Positions 12,811-25,000 of a DNA stretch of 64,000 nucleotides are shown one piece after another. Below the pieces are notes generated by a model. It did no database searches. It saw only the letters and a program-made list of their open reading frames with translations, and was not told where the DNA came from. Every line of letters begins with the position of its first letter. The first letter of the stretch is position 1. The DNA is taken from contig NW_024104452.1 of assembly GCF_003945595.2 (NCBI RefSeq), forward strand, positions 744,001-808,000, written 5' to 3'. Position numbers and translations under genes: made by a program. Origin of the DNA: Pipra filicauda (lineage: Eukaryota; Chordata; Aves; Passeriformes; Pipridae).

Positions 12811-12950
12811 CTCCATGACAGTAGCAAGCATATGACCTCCCTGTCTTTGTCACAACCTTCTTCATTTTATTTTCTCCTCCTGTCCTCTGGAGGAGGGGGA
12901 AGAAGTGAGTGGGCATATGGCTGCTGGTGAAGGTTAACCCACCACAGTAT

Positions 12951-14540
12951 CTTTTACAGCTCTTCTTCAACTTCAGTCAGAAATCATGGCAATATAGTAT
13001 TCATGTTCATTCCCAGTTAAAAATAATCAAATCTATGTTTCAGAATAGCCATCACATCGCATATGATGGGCTTGCATGACATCTTCAATGTGAGGGTGCT
13101 TACAATGCAGAATGGTCTTTCCAGTTATCAGCTAAAGCTACTGCAGGTTTGTCAGCCTTTTACCATGTGTGTATTTTTTGGCAAATATTTATTTTTTTTT
13201 GCAAAATATATAAGTAGTTCCTGAGGTACAGATCAGAATCCACAACATAATTATACTTAGTTGTATATAATGTCCAGAATTCTATCTTCTCTGCTCCTTT
13301 CTTTCTAGACCAACGAATCTTCTGTCCAAAACAGGAGATAAAAGTGACTAACATTATCACCATAGACTAAGAGGGACAGAAACACCAGACTTCTCGTGCT
13401 GTGGATGAATTCAATCCTCACTGAACTCAGTACTGAGTATTTGTAAAATCAGTACAGGACCTGTGGCCTGTTACCAGCAATCCTATTACTGTATTTACTG
13501 AGTTACATGACCATAGTAGTCAGTGAAATATTTAATATTAGGATCCTAGCTCCTCTTGAGTGTACATCAAGCTGCTAAATGCTGATAAAGTTACAGTGCT
13601 TTTGATCAGTTGCAGAAGCAGAATTTTGGGTTGCTGGAGCAGTAATTGCTTAACTTTTCAATACCTAGGCATTTATAGGAGTCAGGGATTTTAAGAACTA
13701 GTTTCTCTTACTAAGATATTGTCTAAATTTAACTTGACTATCACTTTAGCTGGTAAGTTTTAGTAGCCCTGAATAAATTTACCTGTGTGTATCTATCCAC
13801 GAATGTATGCATATTACCTGTGCACTCAAATATCACCAAATGTCTGCAGAAGACTGATACATTTTTTTTCAGGACAAAGTCACTTTCTTTACTTTTATCC
13901 ATCTACCATAACCAAAAAGTTACACATTATTATAAACCAAAATTTCAGTTTGGTCCTGATAAGAGCAAGAGTAGTTCAACAGCCTCTGGGATGTTAATTT
14001 GTGCAGGATGTCATGTTAAACATGCAGTTAACTAATCCTGTCATCAAGTTGGTCTTTTACTGTTAAATAAGTAATTTATAATATGTTAGCTAAGGTACCT
14101 TTTACTTTCACGCAGACCTGAAAGGCAGCATATAATAGCAGTTCTAATGATACTCTTTACAAATCATGACTAATCTAAATTGAGGTAGCCTCTGGAGTGA
14201 GCTCTCTTCCACTTATATAGGGATTAGAATATAAGAATATGTGCACACAAGTACATGAACTAATTGACATGCGGTAAACTCCCACTCAGCTTTTGGTAAC
14301 TTGTTTACTCATACCATACTACCATTTGCCATATATTATATCCCTAAGCAAGTTTATAAAAATTCCATCAGAATTAGACAGTGTTTGGAAACCATTTATT
14401 CAGATGTATTTTTCTGCCATCTTTGTTAATATAATTGAAGCATTAAAAGTTTATATAGAATGAGGACTCCTGCATTTTTGTTAGGGAACAGTCAGATACC
14501 AACCTTTTAGTTTGTAATCAGGTCTTATTAATAATTTTAC
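12951..14540. other. unique non-coding DNA
   Basis: No gene or repeat was recognised. The overlapping small plus-strand frames at 13785-14035 show no domain and are probably chance. Confidence 0.6.
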
Positions 14541-14858
14541 TCATAGATTCACAGAATCATAGAATGGTTTGGGTTGGAAGGGGATTCTAGCCCCCATGCC
14601 ATGGGCAGGAACAGCTTTCACTAGATCAGGTTGCTCATCCAACCTGACCTTGAACACTTTCAGGACAGAGGCACCTACAGCTCTGGGCAACCTGTTCCAG
14701 TGTCTCATCACTCTCATTGTAAAAAATTTCTTCCTAATATCCAATCTAAATCTACCCTTTTTCAATTTAAAACCATTGCCACCTGTTTTGTTACTACAGG
14801 TCCTGGTAAATAGTCTGTGCCCATCTTTTTTATAAATCCTGTTTAAGTAAGGCCACAA
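14541..14858 (-). pseudogene. CR1 ORF2 C-terminal remnant
   Basis: The minus-strand frame of 105 codons contains [20 protein letters not shown], which I recognise as the C-terminal portion of avian CR1 ORF2 and which commonly appears in automated bird protein sets as a false gene. It reads on into the CR1 tail, ending [10 protein letters not shown]. It should not be annotated as a host gene. Confidence 0.85.
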
Positions 14859-15227
14859 AAAAGGTCTCCCTGGAGCCTTCTCTTCTCTGGGCTAAACAAC
14901 CTCAGCTTTCTCAGCCCCTCTTCACAGAAGTACTCCAGCCCTCTGACCATCTTTGTGACCTCCTATGGACCAACAGGTCCATGATTTTCTTGCACTGGGT
15001 ACCTCAGAGTTAGATGAAGCACTCCAGGTGGGCTCCTGCAAGAGCAGAGAGAATCACAGAATCACCTCCCATGACCTGCTGACCACATCTCTGTTCATGC
15101 AGCCCAGGATATAGTTTGCATTCTGGACTTCAAGTGTACATTACTTGCTTATGTCCAACTCTTTGCCCACCAAAATCCCGAAGTCCTTCTCCACTGGGCT
15201 GCTCTCAGGCCATTCATCCTTCAGTCT

Positions 15228-15839
15228 TTATGGATACTGGCAAATACCTGAGCCCAGACGCAGGATGTTACACTTGGCCTTGTTGAACTTCACAAGGTTT
15301 CCATGAGCCCCCTCCTCAAACCTGCCAAGGTCCCTCTGGGTGCCATCCCTTCCCTGTAGCAAAACAGTAACATTCATCTTGGTGTCATGTGCAGACTGGC
15401 TGAGGATGGGCTCAGTCTCACTGTCCCTGTCACTGATGATGATATTAAACACTATTGGTCCCACTATGGACCCTTAAAGGATGCTTACTGGTTTCTGATT
15501 AGACATTGAACCATTGGCTATCAATCTTTGTGTGCAGCAATTCAGAGAATTCCTTATGTATCAAACAGTCTGTCCTTCAAATCCATGTTTTTCCAATTTA
15601 GAGACAAGAATGCTGTGTGGGACCACAATAAAGGCCTTGCAGGAGTCTATGTAGATGACACGTGCAGCTCTTCCCTTGTTCACTGATGCAGTTGCTCCAT
15701 TGTAGAAGGCCACCAGATTAGTCAAGCATTGTTTCCCCTTGGTGAAGCCATGTTGGCTGTCTCTAATCACCTCCCTGTCTCTAATCACCTCCCTGTCTCC
15801 CATATGATGGGGCATGTCTTCCAGGAGGATATGCTCCAT
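15228..15839 (-). pseudogene. decayed CR1 ORF2, reverse transcriptase palm
   Basis: Two minus-strand frames carry RT sequence. The frame at 15561-15839 includes [19 protein letters not shown] and then YIDSCKAFI. This is motif A, normally YLDFCKAFD, with the first aspartate kept and the last changed to I. The frame at 15228-15464 begins GPIVFNI and reaches SAHDTKM at 15384-15392, where an active CR1 has FADDTKL. The catalytic ADD is therefore AHD. Between the frames there is a break. Loss of a motif C aspartate plus frameshifts means the enzyme is dead. The frame at 15561-15839 also carries an in-frame duplication of six codons (REVIRD twice). Confidence 0.85.
15758..15793. repeat. 18-bp tandem duplication inside CR1 RT
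   Basis: The unit tgtctctaatcacctccc occurs twice (15758-15775 and 15776-15793). The length is a multiple of three, so the minus-strand RT frame stays open through it. Confidence 0.9.
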
Positions 15840-15876
15840 GATGTTATCAGGCAGAGAGATGAGGTTGGCTGAATGA

Positions 15877-18800
15877 GGCTAATTGAATACAAATTTGTAT
15901 TATTGAATTTAATTTGTGTCTTTCCTTGTTCTGTCCTTCTCTCCTGCCTTTTTCATGTGAAAACAGATTCTTAAACACAATCCTATGATTCAAATGGGGG
16001 GTGTGTGACATATATCAGGAACAGACCACAAAGCGTGTGGTATGAAACATGCAACTAATCTGAACAACTTCACCAAGGATTCTTTAGAAAATCACTGAAA
16101 CCGCTGTTTACTGTGTCTGAAAAATTGGTTTACATGTAGGAGTTCTTCAATTATTCCATGGCCAACAGTTCCAGTGTCAGTAAAATTAGATTAAGAATAA
16201 ATATGCCTTTAGAGCCTAACTGTATAACTGACTGTTATTGCTCATGCCGTAGATAAGCAATCGCAAGAACTCTTGCAAGAGAAATTAAGAATTACGCATT
16301 TTCCGGGTGGATAGATTACAAAGCTGTAAGTGGTGACTATCAAGAGTACATGGAATCAATTTAACTTCATATTATCACTGTGAAAAGAAGAATTAAATAA
16401 AATGTACCTTTATGAACCTTGTCTCTTGGTAGCGGTTCCATGTTAATGAGTTTATTAGCTTAAGTGCATTTAATATTTTAGAGTAGTACTGCAATTACAA
16501 CAAATTCAGAGGAGTAAGTGCCCAGAGATTTTATCAGTGCAAAGAGCTTTTTAACAGTTAAATCTTAATGATTTTAGTCATATTGTTGGAGTGAAGAAAA
16601 TATGAATAGAAATTGTAATACTATTAGTTCATAAATTAGATAGAAAAAAGCTTAGTTACAAGGAAATGAGAAATATTTGGCACCTAATAAAACTGTTGTC
16701 TTTGAAATCCTCCATTTTATTGTATTAGAGTTTGGGATCTACACAAAGTCTGATCACTTTAAATAAATGTGACAGATAAAATACACTCAATTGACAGTTT
16801 ATTAAACCAACGTAAGAGTAGAAACAATTGTAAAATACAAGGCTAATGACTGCAGCTGGTTCATAGCAAAGGAATCAATTTGATTCCAACACTTGTGGCA
16901 AAGAAATTAATTCCATGATTCTAATTTAATTTGTCAATGCCATTCTTCATTGAGAAAGACAAGCCTGGTAAACCATCAAGAGCTGGAGATAAAAGACTGA
17001 TCCAAAGAACTGTTCCAAATAAATGTGTTTAAGGTAATGCAATTCATACAAGTGCTCAGCTTCTTCAGCTTCCAGAAATATAAAGATGGATGATGTCATG
17101 GGCATTTGGTAGGCACAGATGACCTGGAATAACCAGTGTTAATTTCATGATGTGAAAAGAGCATTACCTAAAAAATTAGCCCAAACAAGCCCTTGGCTGG
17201 AATACTGAGACTTCTTAAAACTGGTATTCTGGGGAAGATATTTTCATAGCTATGCCTGAAAGCTCATACTACTGTGAGACTGGACTTCCACAGGGGCAAG
17301 TAACAGCCAGTGCTTCTGAGACGAGAAAAACAGATATTCCATGAAAAAACAAAACCCTCAAAGCAACAAAGAAACAACCCAACACCTAGTGGCAAGTTCC
17401 CTGTATCCTGGAATCACTAAAAAGTAGCAGGTGTGGAGCAATGCAATCTGCATGATAAAACTGGGTTAATCACATTCTGTTAGAAGATTTTGAAGTTAGA
17501 AGAATGAAGTGTCATTCTTCATCAGTCAAAGGAGTATTCCATAGAAACTCTACAGTTTGAGAGTTTGGGTGAAGTGAGGATCAGAGGCACAGATTTTTAA
17601 TAGAGAACACTATGAGCACCTGTTCCACTCTCTCCCTAGGCAACTAACATCTGAAATGACAATTTAAAATGAGGTGAGTGTGATGAGAATAAAATTTGTC
17701 TAAGAGAGGCAAAATTTCAGCAGTATGAAGCTACCTGTTCTAAAAATAATGATTCAAATTTTGGTAATATCAAGAAGTGAGAGACTTTTTTTCTCTCAAA
17801 GCAGGATTACCTGAATCTTCAGTTTATTCATGAATGAGGCTGAATTGATTAGGTCTGTGAGAGGTGCCACCTGCTTGCAAACAAAAGAAGGGAGGTAATT
17901 TAGCAATTTCTGTAGGAGCCTTTGTTCTTTATTCATCTGAGAACTCAAGAATGGGTTATGGGAACTGGGCAACAGCTGTGCAGGGCTAAATCATGTGTTT
18001 GTAAATCAGCAACCGATTGTGTTAATAAGGCAAAAAGTAGCTAAAAGATGGTCTGGTTTCACCAACTTTTTAAACTGTGTTCTTGCAACTTTACCAGAGG
18101 TATGTAAGCTGACTCTGTATAATGCAAATAGTTACCCAAATTGTTGGGAGTGATTGATGATAGTTATACTTGTATGAAGAATTTCTGAGGTTAATTTAAA
18201 TTAGTTTGTTAAAAGACATAAAGAAGGATGATTCAAATTCAGTCCCTAGGAGGAAAAACAGAGAAGTCCTAGTAATGTGGGGGGGAAGTTAGGTATAACC
18301 TGAAATGAAAATTTCTGTTAAACACTTTGGGGGCTCAAAGGACTTACTGTGAAATTGTGAGTTCTAGATGGAGTTGAATTGCAAATTTTTCCTATTCTAC
18401 CATAAAAAAGGGGAAAAAAAGACCTAACAACAAACCAAAATCAGCCAAAACCAACATTCCCATATTCTGACTTTTGAACGAACATGGTGAAAATTGAAGG
18501 TCTGTTTGAAAGAGAGTTATTTTTAATTTAATTTTTAAATTTAATGGACTGGTATACTTCATAGTAATTTCTTTTGTTCTCTGTGGTATTGTAAAAAAAA
18601 AAAAAAGGCATATTCATCCGGAGAGAGGAAGCTGGAGGACACAAGCTGATCTTGTGTGTATGCAGGTGATGCAGGTGTGGCTAGTTCTATACTTTGAACC
18701 TGTAGTGTTGTTGTTTGTTGTTTCTAAATTTTAAAGTCTCTGTAGGAGTTCATTTTTAAAAAATGTTCATAACATTTACATAGATATAGTAAAAAGATAC

Positions 18801-21800
18801 AGATATGTCAGAGGAAAAGGTTTTTCTTCTATTTCTTGTACAATTATCATGATTTCTTTACACACATTTTTTTCTGTGGATGTTTAGCAGCTTACTGAGC
18901 TTTGGTTTTAGGTGTTGCAGTAAAACAATGATCTCTTATAAGCTGAGCTGATGAGCAAAAAGTCTTATTCATGTGGATAGACCTTGATTACTAGGAGATT
19001 ATGGTTCTGGTACAACAGTTATAGCTGGTTATTTAAATTCCTATGAATAGAACAATAATAAATAATTTCTGTACTGGTGAAAGTATTAGTTATATCAGTC
19101 AGTGTAGATGAAAATCAATTACTAGGTATGTGAGCACTGTACAATGTGAGCTTCTGTTTCTTAGGTGTGTTTTATGTTTTTTGACGGAAGTCTCAGGGTG
19201 CCACAGTCAGCCTGCGCAGCAGCCTGAGGTTCTAGTTTGGTTTCTAGGCAGGTGCTAACTCATTCTAGAAAGCATCCTGTCACTCTGGCACCTCTTTCAG
19301 GGGTATCATAGAATACTACTAAGGTGAAAATAAGTTTCCAAATGATTTACATGTTCAATTCAAGTATTTGCATCTTGGAAAAGGAGTTGTTTACTTCTCT
19401 TTTTCTGCTTCCTTTAACCTTCTGGTACTGCTTTCAGCACAGGATTTTCAGCTGGATAGAGATGCATTCAGAAATGTTCCAATCGATAGTTACTTTCCCA
19501 GGTTGTATGGCAAAAAACATCTAGGGAAAGGTGGAGATTTCCTCTAAAAATAATAGTTATGCACCTGGTATAGTCTTTGAAAAATGATGCAAAATTGTTC
19601 CTCTTCTGCCCACTTTTTCTTCTTCCATATACATTGCTGCAATTGTAGTATTTATCACAGCAAGATATCATTATGTATTCTCCCTGTCATCTCCATTTCT
19701 CTTGAAATTCTTCTTCAACACTAATTTGGCTTCCTTCATGTCCGTACTACTAGAACTGGTCTCCTTTAAATACTACATATGTGGTTTCATGGAACTCTTA
19801 TTGTTTTGGGAAGAGTTTTCTACCACCACCTGCTCAGCTCTACTTTTGTTCTAGCACCTAATTGTGATCTAATCTACTATGAGATTCTAGAACTGGCAAA
19901 ACATTTGGTTAGGTTCAGGCTTCTAAACTTTGAGTGTTTCTTTCAACCGCTTCTTGTTTAAAAAACATATTGCTTATATTCCACGTAAAGCTGAAATATA
20001 TGACTACATCTGTTTAGTTCCAAGTGTTACAAGCACAGATTTTGTTCTTTAAATGGCAACCAGCCAACCTCAAATATGCGAAAAAAACCAGCTGGTAGAA
20101 GGAAGAATAGTGAACTTGTTTTCATGTGGTGTGAATAATTGTTTGAAAGCATGTAGACTGTGTAGCTTAAACTACTTTTGGAGCATCTGATTCCTCTGTG
20201 TGAACTTTGACTTTCTCTTGGTAGCTTGTTTAACACCACAGTCACTTTGCACTCAGGAGTAGAGTGCTGTGATTGATTCAGTGCTTCTATTTTGTTCTAT
20301 CAATATAGATTTCTGTGCAACACAGTTGACTTCAACTTTCTCCTCTCACTTACCAAGCTGTCACAAAACCAGTCAGAGCTCTTCTTCTCCTCTCCCTAAT
20401 TTGAAATGTTTATGTTTGTGGTATCTTTCTCATGTTAGTATGTGTCTTACGTTCAACCTGTGGCAGAGAATCCAAGTTGTTCTGGGAATTGTGTGCTCTG
20501 TCTGCTGCATGAATCTTTTAAATTGGTATTTTTTTCCCAGATTTTCCATAGGATTACTCCATTTGTTAGAGTATACGTATACAGTGTAGGGATGACAAGG
20601 ATATGCAACTACAATTCTTTAATATAGCTAGATAACAAGATGAAATGACAACTAATTGTAAAACAAATGCAGATTAAGCAGAGCTCATCTTGAAAACGAT
20701 CTAATAATCTTGCTACAATCACAAAAATGTTGACCGTGAAAATAAAAATTTCTCAATGCTAACATTTAATGTGTTTCTACAGACACCGTTATCTTAGTGT
20801 AATGGTAAATAATGGAAAGAACTTTCTGGTGTGGAAAAAAAATACTGTTGCTCCTACACCTCAAAATCCTTCTGATTAGTTTAGTAATCAGTTGTTTCCA
20901 GGTAGAAAACCTTGGACTGGCTTTCAGTAGCCCACTGAGAATACATATGCACATCTATGTTTTTATTTTGGTGATAAAATATCAGCAAGAAAAAAGCACA
21001 TGCAACTTTTAAACCATCGTTATAGAGGGCTATTCTCAATATTCAAAAGGCAGCAGCTTTCATAAGGTTATGAGCAGCATAACCAAAAACCAACTTCTCA
21101 CTGAAATGTTGACAGATTCTCAAGGGGGAAAAAAAAGAATGTGTGGTTTTGTGGATCTTTTTTAATGTTCCCAGAGATGGAGCATGTTGCTGATGAATCT
21201 AAATAGACAGGAGTGTAAATCACAATATTTTTACTTCTTCTGCTCTCATGAAGCATGCAATTACAGTGTTATATCCAAAGGTACTCACAGCTGTATTTAT
21301 AGAAAGACTAATCAATGTGATCCAGGTGTGTTTTACTTTTGCGTGACAGTGAAGATTCTGCATATTTACTTCTCCCAATAAAACAGAATTTCATTAACTC
21401 CACTAGCTGTCAACTGCTTTATCCATGCAGTAGCTAATTGGGACCATGGTTTGAATGCCTGCAAATACTGGAAAAGAGAAAAAAAACCAATCCAAAACCA
21501 CAGAGAATTAATATTTTGAAAGTTCTGTTTTAAGCAGTCAAAATGGCTTATTTTATCATATCTCAAGTACTTTCTATCCAGGAAACTTCTGCTGGTACTG
21601 AAGTATAATTTTGCCACTAAACAGTCTTCAACCAGTGAAGATTATTATTGGTCAGTTCTAAATGCCCATACGTTGTCTGAGACTTGGAAGCGTTTGCACA
21701 AGGAAATATTTTCTAAAAGTCTGATGAAAACTCTTTGAATGCAAAGTGACATGATGGAAAGAATGAGCAGCTTAGAGGTTTCCATTCCTTTACTGACTTA

Positions 21801-21957
21801 CCTTAGTTTACTTAGAAATTATCTAGTTTTAAAAAGGTTAATATCCTTGTTGCTGAATATGTAGACTTCACGAGGTTCTGACCTTCCTTTTGAGTTCCTA
21901 AAAACTTACTTAAAACAGTTTTGACATTTCAAGCTTCAAAGCATTAATGTGTTGAAT
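15877..21957. other. unique AT-rich non-coding DNA
   Basis: About 6 kb without a recognised gene or interspersed repeat. A-run at 18592-18606. Candidate frames up to 106 codons (20269-20589) have no domain and F/L/S-rich chance composition. Confidence 0.55.
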
Positions 21958-22001
21958 GCTGCAGTAATTGCTGCAGTAATTGCTGTCTAGCAGCAGTAAT
22001 T
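21958..22001. repeat. 12-bp tandem repeat
   Basis: gctgcagtaatt occurs twice in a row (from 21958), followed by a partly diverged third copy ending agcagtaatt. It is a small minisatellite with no visible role. Confidence 0.85.
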
Positions 22002-25000
22002 GAAGATAAAATCTGTAAAATATAAATGAAAGCTTGGTCTAAGTTATATGTATCTGGAGTCCAGTCTTTGATAATCTGTTTTGACTGATCTTTCAGAGTT
22101 TGAGGATAACTTTAAAATGTACAATGAAAGCAGAGCTTGATTAGCTCTATGGGGCTGAGAACTGCCAAAAAAAAAAAAAAAAAAGAACAATAACAGTGGT
22201 AAAAGTAATCTCCAGATCAGTCCAAGAGCCCTTTGAATCCAAGTACTCTGCAAGTAAATATTAGGAAAACATCTTTACTTTTATGTTATCAACTTATATC
22301 AGAAGAACTGTTTTGTCAAGAAACATTGACAAAATACATGCAAGATTCTTTTTACTGTTGTGAAGGGAAGATAATATGATTAAATAAAAAAAAAAAACAT
22401 ACTTTTCCTCTTTACAGATGAAAAGTTCCAGGAGTAGAGGAAGACACAAAATGCAAGATGAGAGCAAACAAGAGGCTAGAATAAATTAGATACACAGGAA
22501 AATCCTATTGCTTTCTACCAGTCCCTCCTTTAGTTATTGCTGGAATAGCTTTTTTGGCTTCACTTTACAATTTCTCCTCAAAAATGGAAAGTTTAAAAAA
22601 AAAAGAGAAAAACTTGAAATGTCTTCAATAGTGTGAGGGAAGGAGCTGTCAAGGAAATTCCTCTCAAACCAGAAGCAAGTGCTTTGGCTTTGGTCTTGGA
22701 CTTGTACATTTGTGAAAGTATTGTTGGCAGTGCCCTTTTGTGGAAGACAAGTTTGATTTTGAGAACACAAGTGTCTGGGAATATTCTACCCCTGAAGTCA
22801 GAAAGTTCTGTTGGTCTGGCACAGAGCACTGCCAGCGACTGATGGAGGAGTGGTGTAGTTTGGTCAATCTATTCTGTGGGCTTCAGCACATAACTGCATA
22901 TTCCCTTTTATAAATGCTTGAAAACTTCCTGGAGCGTAAAAGAATCAGGTCCACCCCTCCAATGCCTATTTAAGCCTCCTTAAATTCAATCTCTTCTCAT
23001 GTACTCCTCACTGTCAGTCCAATGTGGGACTTTTTCCTCAAGTTTAAATATTCTTGGTTGCTGTTATGTTTGCCCAGTTTAGAAATGGAGGTGATTCCTT
23101 TCAATTTATCAGTAATTGTTTTATATATTTATAGACTGTTAAATCCTCCAGTCTCATCTTCCTCCCCTTCCTTTTGCAGGCTTTTGCCATTAAATAAAGA
23201 ATATTTATTTACCCTGAATTTCTATAACTTTTTTACTATATAGTAGAGAACATATTAATAAATACAATAAATAAATAGATTGCAGCAGTAAACAGGTTAA
23301 ATAGTTTTCTTTCAATGAAAGATTATTCCTTTCATGAAACAAAAATGCTTTTCTTTGAGATGAAACCACATATTTCAAATATCTAAACCACATTTAAATA
23401 TCTAAAATAAAAAAAAAAAAAAGCATCAGAACGTTTGACAGTAAGGTTTAAGCTGTTTTATGGGAGTAGTAAGGAAACAAAACACCATGTAAAATATATA
23501 GCTACCTAACAGTATTTAAAAGCTTTTTTGTGTTTTGTAACAGAAAAAAAATATTGTTTTCCTAGGAACATTTTCTTAGGCTTGGTGGTTTTATGGATTT
23601 CCTATCTCATAACTCAACTGTAAACACATGTACATCAAGAACAAAACCTGAGTCAAAAACCTCAAAAAGCACCTCAAGGGACTGTGTTGCAACTGTACAA
23701 CTTTTTACAGGTGAAGTATGTTTCTGTGTACGAAGGATAAACCACCCCAGTATACAAGGTTTCTGACACTTTTTCCATGGAGCAGTTTCTTTAGTTCCAT
23801 CGGATTTTTTTTCCCAAAGGAAGAGTCTTGTAGCTAAAATTTAATCAGTTCAACTGTGTGCTGAGTATGGGGTAGTCTATAACCAAGGCTCACCACAACA
23901 GGATGCTTCTGCCACTTGTCCACTCTTAAGATTTCCCCATCTGCCAATCCAGACAGTAGTTGGGATTCCCTAGCTGCTAAGAGTTACAAGGGATGAATAA
24001 GTAATAAATAAACTTAAAATTTCGTGAATCATGGTTGTTGTTTTATTTCATATGGAATTTAGCTTCTTCAGAGAAGAAAATTACAGGAGAAAGATAGTAA
24101 GAAGATGATATTCTTTATAGAACAAGAAGAAAATCAAAAGGCACTACAAGCTTGTATTGAGGGATTGAAACAATATAAAGAAGGTCTTGAAAAAATCTAT
24201 GGTTTTGAATGACTTTAAAAATTGAACAGATCCTTTTTCTGCCTTAATTTCTAGGAGAATTATCAACAATTTTTTTTTTTAACCTGCCATAGAAATGGTT
24301 GGTAGTTTTATCAAAATAATTCTAAACTGCATGTGGGTGTTATTATAAGGATTTAAGTGCAAGAAAGGAATTGTTAACAATTCTTCTCTCTTTTCCTGTA
24401 GTTATTTAAATATTTTGAAGCTTCACAGTTGGATTAGGAGCAATCCATATTGCTCCATTACTTCAACATTTGATTTTAATTTCCTCAGATTTTCAACCGT
24501 TTTGTTTTAATTGGAGATGAGACAATAATTTTGAATATTGTCATAATGTTAGTAAAAGATTCCAGTTCAGTTTGTGTGTCCTTAGATAGTGTAGATATGT
24601 TAATAGCTTTGTAAGTTGTATATAGATAAATTGCTGTTATGGTTCTGGCTCCATCCCTGTGCCCAAAGGGCAGGTGTCTGTCTGCCTTCTGGGCAGTCTG
24701 TTCCCCCTCCTGCTGCTATTTGACTGCAAACTCTTATTACTTTAATTATTTAGATGAATTAAGCTGATATTATGTATCTTTATTGATTAAATAAAATTTA
24801 GTATCTTCTCTGGTGTTATGATTTGTCTGGTCACAACTGAGGGTTCTGCGACCTGGGTTATGGTATTATTATACATTATAATTATTATATACATTATTAT
24901 ATGCTATCAATCCTTTTGACTTTGTAGCTGTAAATTCTATTCTTTAAATTGAAAAAGATGCTATTAATTTTCTTTATATTTTCCATATAGTGTATGATTG

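Larger units (their letters stand above)
11969..12950 (+). mobile_element. solo LTR of an avian endogenous retrovirus with GTAT target duplication, interrupted by CR1
   Basis: The element runs from TGTGTGGAGG at 11973 to ACCCACCACA at 12946 (974 bp) and is flanked by GTAT on both sides (11969-11972 and 12947-12950). TG...CA ends plus a 4-bp duplication are hallmarks of retroviral integration, and 4 bp is usual for gammaretrovirus-like elements. The internal order (tgtcaaggttttggtag, later aggtgctccag, gcagcccaggga, ttggtaataaa, ggttaaccca) follows a long LTR family that I recognise from bird genomes but cannot name. AATAAA lies at 12805-12810. A CR1 tail of about 190 bp (12187-12381) splits it, leaving about 780 bp of LTR. 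With no internal retroviral genes and no partner LTR, it is a solo LTR left by recombination. Frames that cross the LTR-CR1 junction are artefacts. Confidence 0.8.
14541..15876 (-). mobile_element. CR1 LINE, 3' 1.3 kb, antisense
   Basis: A 5'-truncated CR1 in reverse. The 3' tail is at 14541-14580 (agaatcatagaatggtttgg). Moving right come the ORF2 C-terminus (14560-14858), the thumb/connection region (14870-15220), the RT palm (15228-15464) and RT motif A (15627-15656). Similarity stops near 15876, after the block 'gagatgaggttggctg'. It is clearly less diverged than the copy at 1-1475, with long uninterrupted consensus runs, yet it contains stops, frameshifts and lost catalytic residues. CR1 makes no target-site duplication that I could use to fix the 5' end. 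Confidence 0.93.

Noticed and set aside
14541..15839. Minus-strand frames that automated annotation might call host proteins
   Set aside because: They are CR1 ORF2 fragments with frameshifts and a lost catalytic aspartate.
24640..24870. Diverged LTR end or cryptic poly(A) site
   Set aside because: There is an AATAAA with a GT-rich follow-up, but no TG...CA boundaries, no flanking duplication and no family resemblance that I can defend.
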